From Acidobacteriota bacterium (GTDB taxonomy: Bacteria > Acidobacteriota > UBA6911), in the NCBI GenBank assembly GCA_031254095.1, contig JAIRVC010000044.1, forward strand, positions 1 through 13,628: 13,628 nt of DNA, written 5' to 3'. The stretch's first letter is position 1. Each line of letters begins with the position of its first letter. The notes beneath the pieces were generated by a model. That model was not told the origin of the DNA and searched no databases. It worked only from the letters and a program-made list of their open reading frames with translations. Positions 1 to 6,376 of the stretch are shown here, in pieces. The position numbers and the translations under genes were made by a program.

Positions 1-96
1 TAAATTCCTGTAACTGACCATCGAGCGATCGAATCTTCGATTTAAAAAATTTGATTATCTGAACACGCGCGGGATCATTCAATCAAAAATCGGTAA

Positions 97-576
97 TCAA
101 AAATTAAAAAACTGGCCGCCGATCACTAAAACAATATGTACCGCGGCACAGGCGTAAACGCCGGCGAGCAAGTCATCCGCCATGATGCCGATACCGTGCG
201 GCAGCGGCTCAAGTTTCCGGATAGGCCACGGCTTCAAAATGTCGAACGCCCGAAACGCAATGAAACCGAGAACGATATTCGCAATGCTGAACGGAACAAG
301 GAAAAACGCCAGCATCTGGCCCGCGACTTCGTCGATTACGACAAAGGACGGATCCTCGTCATCCACCTTTTTACTGGCGGCGGCGGACGCCGGTATGCCC
401 AGAAGCGTTATGATTCCAACGGCGGCCAAAAGCGCCGCGGGATGAATCCAGTTGCCGTATTGCCCGATGAAAAATAACGCCGCGGCGGCGGCAAGCGACC
501 CGTATGTTCCCGGCGCGCCGGGAATGAATCCAATATAAAAAACGGAAGACAGCATTATCGCGAAACGGCTTATCAT
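97..576 (-). CDS. pgpA: Phosphatidylglycerophosphatase A (PgpA)
   Basis: PgpA dephosphorylates phosphatidylglycerophosphate to phosphatidylglycerol, a late step of acidic phospholipid synthesis at the inner membrane. The 159-residue product has the usual family length. It shows the family motifs in order: a GFIPGAPGTYGSL block at residues 16-28, the acidic DDEDPSFVVIDEVAGQ block at 72-87 (probable Mg2+-binding residues), FRAFDILKPWPI at 108-119, and GIGIMADDLLAGVYA at 128-142. Hydrophobic stretches at about 28-62, 88-108 and 136-155 fit a membrane protein. The ATG at 576 lies 15 nt after the yacG stop, with an AAGGA about 12 nt upstream, so the two genes are probably cotranscribed. The last codons (112-129) overlap sequence resembling the heptamer repeats found elsewhere in the window, so the extreme C-terminus (about IGGQFFNF) may be repeat-derived. 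Family assignment is confident. Confidence 0.93.
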   Translation of the reverse strand: MISRFAIMLSSVFYIGFIPGAPGTYGSLAAAAALFFIGQYGNWIHPAALLAAVGIITLLGIPASAAASKKVDDEDPSFVVIDEVAGQMLAFFLVPFSIANIVLGFIAFRAFDILKPWPIRKLEPLPHGIGIMADDLLAGVYACAAVHIVLVIGGQFFNF

Positions 577-591
577 TTCAATCAGTAATCC

Positions 592-849
592 TTATGAATT
601 TTTATAGATATCCAGGGTTTTTTCTTCCCATTCTTCCGGTTCTGTCTCCGGAATGCGGTAGCCGCCGGAGATCCAGTTTCCGAGGTCGAGCAGTTTGCAG
701 CGTTCGCAGCAGAACGGCCTGAACGGATTTCCATCCGCATCACATTCCTTTCCGCATTGAGGGCAGGGAGATTTTCGATTCATGGTCGTGGATTTTTGAT
801 TGCGGATTACCGGAACCCCAATTTCTTTGGATTTTTGATCAGAGTACAT
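592..849 (-). CDS. yacG: YacG-type zinc-binding protein (DNA gyrase inhibitor family)
   Basis: YacG proteins are very small zinc proteins; E. coli YacG binds GyrB and inhibits DNA gyrase. With the ATG at 849 the product has 85 residues. Zinc ligands are visible as C29-x2-C32 (CPQCGK) and C47-x3-C51 (FCCERC), followed by the signature [16 protein letters not shown]. The tail is acidic (EPEEWEEK). Start choice is uncertain. The ATG at 849 has an AGGA six nt upstream, but family members usually begin just before the first CxxC, which would favour the ATG at 783 (63 residues, no visible ribosome site). The 22-residue extension contains the same 11-bp word twice, 39 bp apart (plus-strand 790-800 and 829-839), giving DQKS and NQKS in frame. 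The gene lies between rimO and pgpA, all on the minus strand. Confidence 0.85.
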   Translation of the reverse strand: MYSDQKSKEIGVPVIRNQKSTTMNRKSPCPQCGKECDADGNPFRPFCCERCKLLDLGNWISGGYRIPETEPEEWEEKTLDIYKNS

Positions 850-930
850 ATACGTTCCTGTTTTATGCAATTATCAGCGTTTCCCCATAGCTAATGCTAC
901 AGAAACGGGCGACCGGGGCGGTCGTTCCTG

Positions 931-958
931 CTGACCACTAGCCGCTAGTCACTGGCCG
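931..958. repeat. Heptamer tandem array downstream of rimO
   Basis: Four consecutive 7-bp units are visible on the plus strand: CTGACCA, CTAGCCG, CTAGTCA and CTGGCCG. They fit a loose consensus CTRRYCR. The array begins 12 nt past the rimO stop codon in the direction of transcription. It belongs to the same repeat type as the arrays at 4512-4532 and 5416-5450. No function is known to me. Confidence 0.6.
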
Positions 959-971
959 CCTTGCGGCGGCC
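954..971 (-). other. Stem-loop touching the rimO stop codon
   Basis: A perfect 7-bp stem (GGCCGCC / GGCGGCC) closes a four-base loop that reads GCAA on the minus strand, a GNRA-type tetraloop. It begins with the last base of the rimO TAG. A second weaker inverted repeat (CGACC, 5-nt gap, GGTCG) lies at 910-924. Neither is followed by a T-tract on the minus strand, so this is not a classical intrinsic terminator. A role as 3'-end stabiliser or Rho-assisted terminator is only inferred. Confidence 0.35.
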
Positions 972-2314
972 TACCCGACAATTGTTCCCAAAAGATCGTG
1001 TCCCATAGCTTTGGCAATCCGGATAGTATGAAAATCGCCGCTTTTAATGCCTTCAACCTCGGAATCGTTTATGAGGCACACGCCGTCGATCTCCGGCGCC
1101 TGCGATTCCAGGCGCCCCTGAAGCAGCAGGTCGCTTTCCGCCGCCGCCCCTTCAATCAGAATTTTAAATTCCTTCCCGATCAATTCGCGGTTTTTCCGCG
1201 CGGCGATTTTCGCCTGCTGTTCCATTAAAATCCGCCGCCGCGCCTTCGCCGTTCGAGCGGAAACCTTTGGACGCAGCCCAAAGGCGGGAGTGTCTTCCTC
1301 GTCGGAATAGGTAAAAACGCCCATGCGGTCAAATTCCATTTCACGGCAAAAGTCCCTGAGGTCCTTGAAATCATTTGCGGTTTCTCCGGGAAAACCGACG
1401 ATGAACGTGGTGCGCAGGGCGACGCCGGGAATGTTTCTGCGTATACGTTCAATCATGCGCGTAAGCCGCGCGCGCGAGCCGCCCCGCCGCATGGATTTAA
1501 GCACGGCGGCGCTTGCGTGCTGCAAGGGCATGTCAATATAACGGCAGATTTTTTCGCTTTCGTTTATTACGCGGATCAATTTATCGCCAAAGACATCGGG
1601 GTAGGCATAAAGGAAACGGATCCACTCAATGCCTTTTACTTTATCCAGAACCTCCAGTAGATCGGCAAGGCCGTCCTTCAGGCCGAGATCCGCGCCATAT
1701 CCCGTGGTATCCTGGGCGACCAGCGTGATTTCCCTTACGCCGTCCGCGGCAAGCCGCCGCGCTTCCTTCTCCAGCGAGGAAATGCTCCGGCTGCGGAAAC
1801 GGCCGCGAATTTTGGGAATAACGCAAAAGGCGCAGGAGTGATCGCAGCCTTCGGCTATTTTCATATAGGCGGAATATTTCGGGCCAATAAGTCTGCGCGG
1901 CGTTTTGTGGTCGTAAAGAAAAAGCTTTGCGTCGTTCCGGCCATATGAATCCGGCGGCGGCACAGCTTCGCCATTGACGGCCCGGACGATTTCAGCGATC
2001 TGGTTTACTCCCAGAATGACATCGGCTTCGGGAAACTCCGCGCGCATCTCCGAAGCGTATCGTTCGGGAAGACAGCCGGTGATGATGAGCCTGCGGCATT
2101 TTCCTGTTTCCTTGATACGCGCCGCCTCAAGAATCGCCTGGATGGATTCTTCTTTGGCGTCGTTGATAAAGCTGCAAGTATTGATGATGATTGCTTCCGC
2201 CTCGGCGGCATCCGGCGTTATTTCGTGACTTTCCTTTTCAAGCAGGCCGATCATAACTTCGCTGTCAACCTGATTTTTTGGACACCCCAGACTTATTAAA
2301 CCTATTTTTGCCAC
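971..2314 (-). CDS. rimO: Ribosomal protein S12 methylthiotransferase RimO
   Basis: RimO is a radical-SAM enzyme with two iron-sulfur clusters that adds a methylthio group to a conserved aspartate of ribosomal protein S12. The 447-residue product has the usual length and domain order. The N-terminal MTTase domain has cluster cysteines C11 (LGCPKNQVDSE), C47 (NTCSFI) and C81 (TGCLPERY). The radical-SAM core has C157-x3-C161-x2-C164 (EGCDHSCAFC), followed by IPKIRGRFRSR. A C-terminal TRAM region spans about 375-445. The LGCPKNQVDSE start and IPKIRGRFRSR block separate RimO from the tRNA enzymes MiaB and MtaB. The start is a GTG at 2314, with AGGA seven nt upstream. The 169-bp gap to the upstream nucleotidase gene has no recognisable gene and could hold its own promoter (a TAGAAT -10-like hexamer reads at 2388-2383, without a convincing -35). 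Confidence 0.95.
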   Translation of the reverse strand: MAKIGLISLGCPKNQVDSEVMIGLLEKESHEITPDAAEAEAIIINTCSFINDAKEESIQAILEAARIKETGKCRRLIITGCLPERYASEMRAEFPEADVILGVNQIAEIVRAVNGEAVPPPDSYGRNDAKLFLYDHKTPRRLIGPKYSAYMKIAEGCDHSCAFCVIPKIRGRFRSRSISSLEKEARRLAADGVREITLVAQDTTGYGADLGLKDGLADLLEVLDKVKGIEWIRFLYAYPDVFGDKLIRVINESEKICRYIDMPLQHASAAVLKSMRRGGSRARLTRMIERIRRNIPGVALRTTFIVGFPGETANDFKDLRDFCREMEFDRMGVFTYSDEEDTPAFGLRPKVSARTAKARRRILMEQQAKIAARKNRELIGKEFKILIEGAAAESDLLLQGRLESQAPEIDGVCLINDSEVEGIKSGDFHTIRIAKAMGHDLLGTIVG

Positions 2315-2483
2315 AATGGAATCCTACATGAATTACAGGAAGCGGAAGTTCTTCAAAATTTCCTTCCTCTAAAAACGGGAAAATTCTACTACGAAATTCG
2401 AGGGAACATAAATTTTATGATGCCAGATGTTTCGTCACTGCAAACTATTGTGCATGGAAAGCTGACTGCCCGGATTCGCTCCT

Positions 2484-4001
2484 TTACCTTACGATTCTGC
2501 GGGAGTCGTAAACCGGTGCGACCGTTCCTTTTTGGCGTATGTATCCGGTCAGGACGTCCAGACGCTGCCGTCCGGCGTCTTTGGCGTTGATTCCATTCAG
2601 GATAATCCGGGCGAAATATGAATTGGTTACGCCGCTGTATGTTTTATCGTCTTCCAGAGGCTTGCCGCCGACTTCAGCCATTGTCACGGCGTTTTTTTCA
2701 ATCCTGTATTTTATTCCGGAAACGGCTGGACGCTGAGACTGCAAAATCTTCCGCAGGCGTCCGCCGCTGATGTTGAAAGTTATTACGGTGTTATCGAAAG
2801 GATCCATCGTGACAAGATCGCCGGCGGTAATGTCTCCGGCGAGCAGCGGCGCGCGCACCCCGCCCATGTTTTCGAGCGCAAAATCCGCCTTGTACGTTTC
2901 CCGCAGCGCGTCGGCCATAAGATTATAGGCGGGGAGATCGTTTCCGCGATCCGTGAAATCCGCGGCGGCGCGGCCTATGACCTGCGTGTATTTCGCGGCG
3001 ATCGGCTTCCAGTAGCGCTCAACGACATTCGCCGTTTCCCGGTCTTCCGCGATATTCGAAGTGACAAGGATAAGGGACGCCTTGTGCCTGACGACGCTCC
3101 ACGCGCCTTTGGCGTCTTTTTCGATTTCCATATCCAGACGCCCGAGTTCGCCGCCCCACTGATGCGCCTGCACAATAATGGTTCCTTCCTTTTTCCGCGC
3201 GCCGCCGCTTTGGGCGTTCCACACCATTTTCCCCAGCGGAAGCCGTGAATGCGAATGTCCTCCAACGATGGCGGCAATTCCGGGAACCTTTTCCGCAATT
3301 TCAATATCAGTTTCTTCGCCGCAGTGGGAAAGGAGAATCACGATATCCGCCTGTCCGGCAAGCGTTCGCGTCATGCGGCGCGCGGCGGCGAGTTCTCCGG
3401 TAACTCTTATTCCTTCGCGCGCCGCCGGGTATCCGGAAGCTGCGCTGGTGATAAGACCGAAAACGCCGGCTTTAACCGGCCCGGCCTGAATGATCCTGTA
3501 TTCTTCGGTCAGCGGCGCGCCGGTTTTGGAATCAACGGCGTTTGCGCAAATTATTGGAAATTTAAAAAGATTGATGAGCTTCCGCAATTGGGCGAGTGAA
3601 TAATTAAACTCATGGTTGCCGGGCGTTCCGAGCGTATAACCCGCGGCGTTCATGGCCGCGGCATCCGCTTCGCCCCTGTATTCAATGGAAAACGGCGTGC
3701 CGTCCGAAAAATCTCCGGCGTCCATGACCAATACCGTTGTTCCTTTTTTCTCAAGCTCGCCGCGCGTCTTTTTTATCAGCGCGGCTCGACGGGCAATCCC
3801 GCCGATATTGACGCGCGCCTCAAGCCCCGAAACGCTTTTTGCCCGCGCCGAAGCCGGATAACTGAAAGGCAGGAGGCGGCTGTGCGTATCGTTTGTGTGG
3901 AGAATCGTTATGGAAACCGTCTCCGCGCCGGCCGGGGGAACGGCCGCCAATATTGAAACAATCAGCAAACAAAATAGAAACTTACAGAAAGATCTTCGCA
4001 T
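2484..4001 (-). CDS. Secreted 5'-nucleotidase / 2',3'-cyclic phosphodiesterase family protein
   Basis: This is a two-domain, UshA-like periplasmic metallophosphoesterase that releases phosphate from extracellular nucleotides or related phosphoesters. With the ATG at 4001 the product has 505 residues and opens with a clear signal peptide: MRR, a hydrophobic core at about residues 8-22, and a likely cleavage after PPAGA (about residue 26). Metal-binding motifs follow in order: TNDTH (D38, H40), DAGD (D94, D97), GNHE (N129, H130), LLSHCGEE and GGHSHS. The C-terminal nucleotide-binding domain is marked by YNLMADALR, ENMGGVRAPL and DPFDNTVITF. Upstream in-frame ATGs at 4061 and 4034 would add 20 or 11 residues, and the first overlaps rnhA by 23 nt. 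None has a good ribosome site, and 4001 is preferred for the cleaner signal peptide. The exact substrate cannot be told from sequence. Probably cotranscribed with rnhA. Confidence 0.9.
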   Translation of the reverse strand: MRRSFCKFLFCLLIVSILAAVPPAGAETVSITILHTNDTHSRLLPFSYPASARAKSVSGLEARVNIGGIARRAALIKKTRGELEKKGTTVLVMDAGDFSDGTPFSIEYRGEADAAAMNAAGYTLGTPGNHEFNYSLAQLRKLINLFKFPIICANAVDSKTGAPLTEEYRIIQAGPVKAGVFGLITSAASGYPAAREGIRVTGELAAARRMTRTLAGQADIVILLSHCGEETDIEIAEKVPGIAAIVGGHSHSRLPLGKMVWNAQSGGARKKEGTIIVQAHQWGGELGRLDMEIEKDAKGAWSVVRHKASLILVTSNIAEDRETANVVERYWKPIAAKYTQVIGRAAADFTDRGNDLPAYNLMADALRETYKADFALENMGGVRAPLLAGDITAGDLVTMDPFDNTVITFNISGGRLRKILQSQRPAVSGIKYRIEKNAVTMAEVGGKPLEDDKTYSGVTNSYFARIILNGINAKDAGRQRLDVLTGYIRQKGTVAPVYDSRRIVR

Positions 4002-4038
4002 ATTACTTTGACTTGCGGCCGGGTTAATCTGCATTTCC

Positions 4039-4506
4039 CTAATGCTGTTCGTACATTTCATCTATGGCAAGGTTTTGGCTTGCGGCCGCCGACGTTGCCA
4101 GTTCATCGCAGCGTTCGTTTTCCGGATGCCCGGCATGGCCGCGCACCCATTCGAACCTGACATTATGGATTTCGCATAAAGCCAGAAGTTTTTCCCAGAG
4201 GTCGGGATTCACCGCTTTTTCATTTTTGTTGCGCATCCATCCGTTGGCCCGCCAGCGGCGCGCCCAGCCTTTTTCGATTGCGTTGACGAGATATTGAGAA
4301 TCGCTGATGAGCCGGACATGGCAAGGTTCTTTCAGCGCCTCAAGGCCGATAATGGCGGCAAGGATTTCCATGCGGTTGTTGGTGGTCAGGCGATAGCCGC
4401 CGGAAAGCTCTCTCCGGTGTTCTCCATATTGCAGAACAACGCCGTATCCTCCGGGGCCGGGATTGTTTTTGCAAGCGCCATCGGTGTAAACCGTCACCTG
4501 TTTCAT
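4039..4506 (-). CDS. rnhA: Ribonuclease HI
   Basis: RNase HI cleaves the RNA strand of RNA-DNA hybrids such as R-loops and primers in the cytoplasm. The product has 155 residues, the normal size for the bacterial enzyme. The catalytic carboxylates are all visible: D9 ([14 protein letters not shown]), E47 (TTNNRMEIL), D69 (LISDSQY) and D134 (ERCDELA), with the active-site-loop histidine H124 in [11 protein letters not shown]. The basic handle region ([21 protein letters not shown], about 80-100) is present, as in the E. coli type. The ATG at 4506 is 19 nt past the sdhB stop and lacks a clear Shine-Dalgarno. This suggests readthrough or coupled expression from the complex II operon. Confidence 0.96.
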   Translation of the reverse strand: MKQVTVYTDGACKNNPGPGGYGVVLQYGEHRRELSGGYRLTTNNRMEILAAIIGLEALKEPCHVRLISDSQYLVNAIEKGWARRWRANGWMRNKNEKAVNPDLWEKLLALCEIHNVRFEWVRGHAGHPENERCDELATSAAASQNLAIDEMYEQH

Positions 4507-4511
4507 AGCGG

Positions 4512-4532
4512 CTAACGGCTGGCCGCTAAACT
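4512..4532. repeat. Short heptamer array across the sdhB stop codon
   Basis: Three 7-bp units (CTAACGG, CTGGCCG, CTAAACT) fill the gap between sdhB and rnhA. The CTA that opens the third unit is the complement of the sdhB TAG stop codon, so the array is in phase with the gene end, as at 5416-5450. The units are degenerate, and with only three of them chance cannot be excluded. Confidence 0.4.
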
Positions 4533-5350
4533 GTTGGTTCGGGCGCCTTGGGGATATTTGCCCTCGGTTGCCAGTTCTGTATCGGAGGCGTGACGGCCGA
4601 AGCCTTTTTTGCCTTGCGTATACGTATCGTTTTGAGGAAAGCGTCCTGTTTTGCCAACTGGATGGCTAGTCCCGGATCGACGCCTTTTGGGCAGACCTGC
4701 GAACACGCGCCGGCGAAATGACAGCGATAGACGCCGTGGCTGGAATAAACTTCATCCGCGTGTTCCGGGTAGCCTTCATCGCGGGAATCCGCCAGATAAC
4801 GCCAGCCCTGTGTCAGCGCCTGCGGGCCGAGATAATTTTTGGATGTCGCGGCCGTCGGACAGGCGGAAAGGCAGCATCCGCATTTTATGCAATAAGCGAA
4901 CTGAATATAATTAACCAGCTCTTCCTCGGACTGGAAATATTCGGCGGTGGGATGGTTCTGTTCAATCTGATCATTGCGTATCAGGTACGGCTTAACGGCG
5001 CGATGTTTGCCGAACATGGTTTCAATATCCGGCACCAGGTCGCGGATGATATCGTAATTGGGCAGAGGCTTGATTACCACGCGATCCGAATGCAGGTGAG
5101 AAATCTGGTTTGTACAGGCCAGGCGGGGAAGCCCGTTGATAAACATGCCGCAGGATCCGCAAATACCCATACGGCAGGAAGACCGCCAGGCCAGCGTGCG
5201 ATCCTTGTTTTCCTTTATCCAGTGCAGTCCGTCGAGTACGGTCATGCCCTTTATCGCGGGTACGGTAAATTCCTGAAGACGCGGCGCTTCGCCTTTTTCG
5301 GGATCGTAGCGCAGGACTTCAAAAATTACTGTTTTTTCTAAATCGCTCAT
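4526..5350 (-). CDS. sdhB: Succinate dehydrogenase / fumarate reductase iron-sulfur subunit
   Basis: This is the electron-transfer subunit of complex II, passing electrons between the flavoprotein and the membrane quinone site. In 274 residues it shows three cluster sites. The [2Fe-2S] cluster has C59, C64, C67 and C79 ([11 protein letters not shown] ... RLAC). The [4Fe-4S] cluster has C154, C157, C160 and C220. The [3Fe-4S] cluster has C164, C210 and C216 ([11 protein letters not shown] and [11 protein letters not shown]). The [11 protein letters not shown] wording resembles FrdB more than E. coli SdhB, so the direction of catalysis is not settled by sequence. The last 40 or so residues form a Lys/Pro-rich tail ([18 protein letters not shown]) of unknown role. 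The ATG at 5350 follows a GAGGGGA about 10 nt upstream. It is the last subunit gene of an A-C-D-B operon. Confidence 0.95.
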   Translation of the reverse strand: MSDLEKTVIFEVLRYDPEKGEAPRLQEFTVPAIKGMTVLDGLHWIKENKDRTLAWRSSCRMGICGSCGMFINGLPRLACTNQISHLHSDRVVIKPLPNYDIIRDLVPDIETMFGKHRAVKPYLIRNDQIEQNHPTAEYFQSEEELVNYIQFAYCIKCGCCLSACPTAATSKNYLGPQALTQGWRYLADSRDEGYPEHADEVYSSHGVYRCHFAGACSQVCPKGVDPGLAIQLAKQDAFLKTIRIRKAKKASAVTPPIQNWQPRANIPKAPEPTV

Positions 5351-5415
5351 GATAACTATGTCCCCTCACCTGCTAACTTCATTATTTCAGGAGTTACCCC
5401 AAAGATGGTTCACTG

Positions 5416-5450
5416 CTGATCACTGACCACTGGCCACTGATCACTAACCG
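5416..5450. repeat. Five-unit heptamer tandem array at the sdhD stop codon
   Basis: The plus strand reads CTGATCA, CTGACCA, CTGGCCA, CTGATCA and CTAACCG without interruption. On the coding (minus) strand the array starts inside the sdhD end: the TAG stop is the complement of the CTA in the last unit, followed by repeats of TGRYCAG, each containing a palindromic or near-palindromic hexamer. The units differ mainly by transitions (A/G and T/C). It occupies about a third of the 93-bp sdhD-sdhB gap. This is the clearest member of the repeat type in the window. Confidence 0.75.
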
Positions 5451-5824
5451 CCGTAGGGCGGCTTCTGTACAAGCTGCACGGCGACATAACTTCCGTAAAG
5501 GAAAAGAGCGATGCCGGCAACGCAAAGAATTCTTCCGATAGTCTTTTCCAGAACTTTCGGAAGGGACAGCTCATAAAATATGCTGCGCAGGCCGTACAGG
5601 CCGTGAAACAGCGCGGTTCCCAACAGGGCGATATAAACGACCATGAAAATAACCTGCCGGCTGCGTTCGAATACCTCCCCGGAACTTGTGGGGTGGGGGG
5701 AAAAATTAAAACCCAGGTGGTTTAGTATGGAACCCATGTGCATGATTCCCATGTGGGAGCCAAGCAGAAACAGAACGGCCGCAGCCGCAATGATGTGCAG
5801 GAACCATAATTTTGATTCACGCAT
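5444..5824 (-). CDS. sdhD: Complex II membrane anchor subunit (SdhD-like)
   Basis: The 126-residue hydrophobic product is the second membrane anchor of the succinate dehydrogenase/fumarate reductase. Three transmembrane helices are visible at about residues 6-30, 57-80 and 93-117. Histidines suited to haem b ligation lie in helix I (H24 or H29, in SHMGIMHMG) and helix II (H74, in FHGLYGLRSIFYEL). The latter motif matches the heme/quinone helix of SdhC/D families. The assignment rests on position between sdhC and sdhB and on this helix pattern, since anchors diverge strongly. The ATG at 5824 has an excellent ribosome site (AGGAG, six-nt spacer) and is 20 nt after the sdhC stop. Its stop codon lies within a heptamer repeat array. 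Confidence 0.85.
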   Translation of the reverse strand: MRESKLWFLHIIAAAAVLFLLGSHMGIMHMGSILNHLGFNFSPHPTSSGEVFERSRQVIFMVVYIALLGTALFHGLYGLRSIFYELSLPKVLEKTIGRILCVAGIALFLYGSYVAVQLVQKPPYGG

Positions 5825-5844
5825 GATTTTCTCCTAATTTTTCC

Positions 5845-6288
5845 TTATCGCGGCATCATCAGGTAAACGAAATCCGCGCCGGCGATGCAGGCGAGAATCG
5901 CGACAAGCCCCATGGTGCAGAGCATCACGCGCCGCTGCCGCAGGGTGGAATAACTGTAAGGATACGTGGGAAGTCCCGGTTTGCCGATAATTATCCCAAG
6001 TTCCACAAAAATAAGCCTGACGCCGTTGATGGCGTGGAACAGAAACGCAAGGAAAACGAGGAATTCCCCGATCAGGAAAAACGGGCTTTGAGAGAAAAAG
6101 TCCATCCAGCCTTCCCACTTTTCAGGGCCGCCCAACCGGCTTCCGGTGACGAAGATGTGCATCAGGAAATAAAACAGAATGCCTAAACCGGTAACGCGAT
6201 GGAGCGCGTAAACGTAGCGGTCCGCGCTGTAGCGCCCGCCGAAGAGCCAACCGGCTATTCCAAGATTATTTTTATGTTTTCGCTGCAT
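5845..6288 (-). CDS. sdhC: Complex II cytochrome b membrane subunit (SdhC-like)
   Basis: This is the first membrane anchor of complex II, 147 residues with three predicted helices at about 27-49, 70-95 and 118-143. The conserved H-R-x-T-G motif (H30, R31) precedes helix I. H44 within helix I and H85 within helix II (FHAINGVRLIFVELG) are candidates for haem b ligation. The HxxNGxRH/L-type motif around H85 is the standard cytochrome b556 signature. The ATG at 6288 has an AGG about nine nt upstream. The gap to sdhA is 88 bp, with no gene in it. That gap carries one heptamer-type unit (CTGACCA at 6361-6367) close to the sdhA stop. Confidence 0.9.
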   Translation of the reverse strand: MQRKHKNNLGIAGWLFGGRYSADRYVYALHRVTGLGILFYFLMHIFVTGSRLGGPEKWEGWMDFFSQSPFFLIGEFLVFLAFLFHAINGVRLIFVELGIIIGKPGLPTYPYSYSTLRQRRVMLCTMGLVAILACIAGADFVYLMMPR

Positions 6289-6376
6289 AACGGCTTACCT
6301 GTAACTTGATTTCAAAGTTGCCCCGGAGATTGTTTACTGCGCCCCGGGAGAGTGGAAAAACTGACCACGAGGCGGC

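Noticed and set aside
1..96. Start of a further gene such as cinA downstream of pgpA
   Set aside because: An ATG reads on the minus strand at 21, but only seven codons are in the window and they match nothing I recognise.
954..971. Intrinsic (Rho-independent) terminator of rimO
   Set aside because: The stem is good but no T-run follows on the minus strand; it is kept only as a stem-loop.
4718..5341. A 207-codon open frame on the plus strand
   Set aside because: It is antisense to sdhB, whose cluster cysteines are all in place; the opposite-strand product shows no family motif.
5416..5450. Possible CRISPR array
   Set aside because: The units are only 7 bp, adjacent without spacers, and there are no cas genes nearby.
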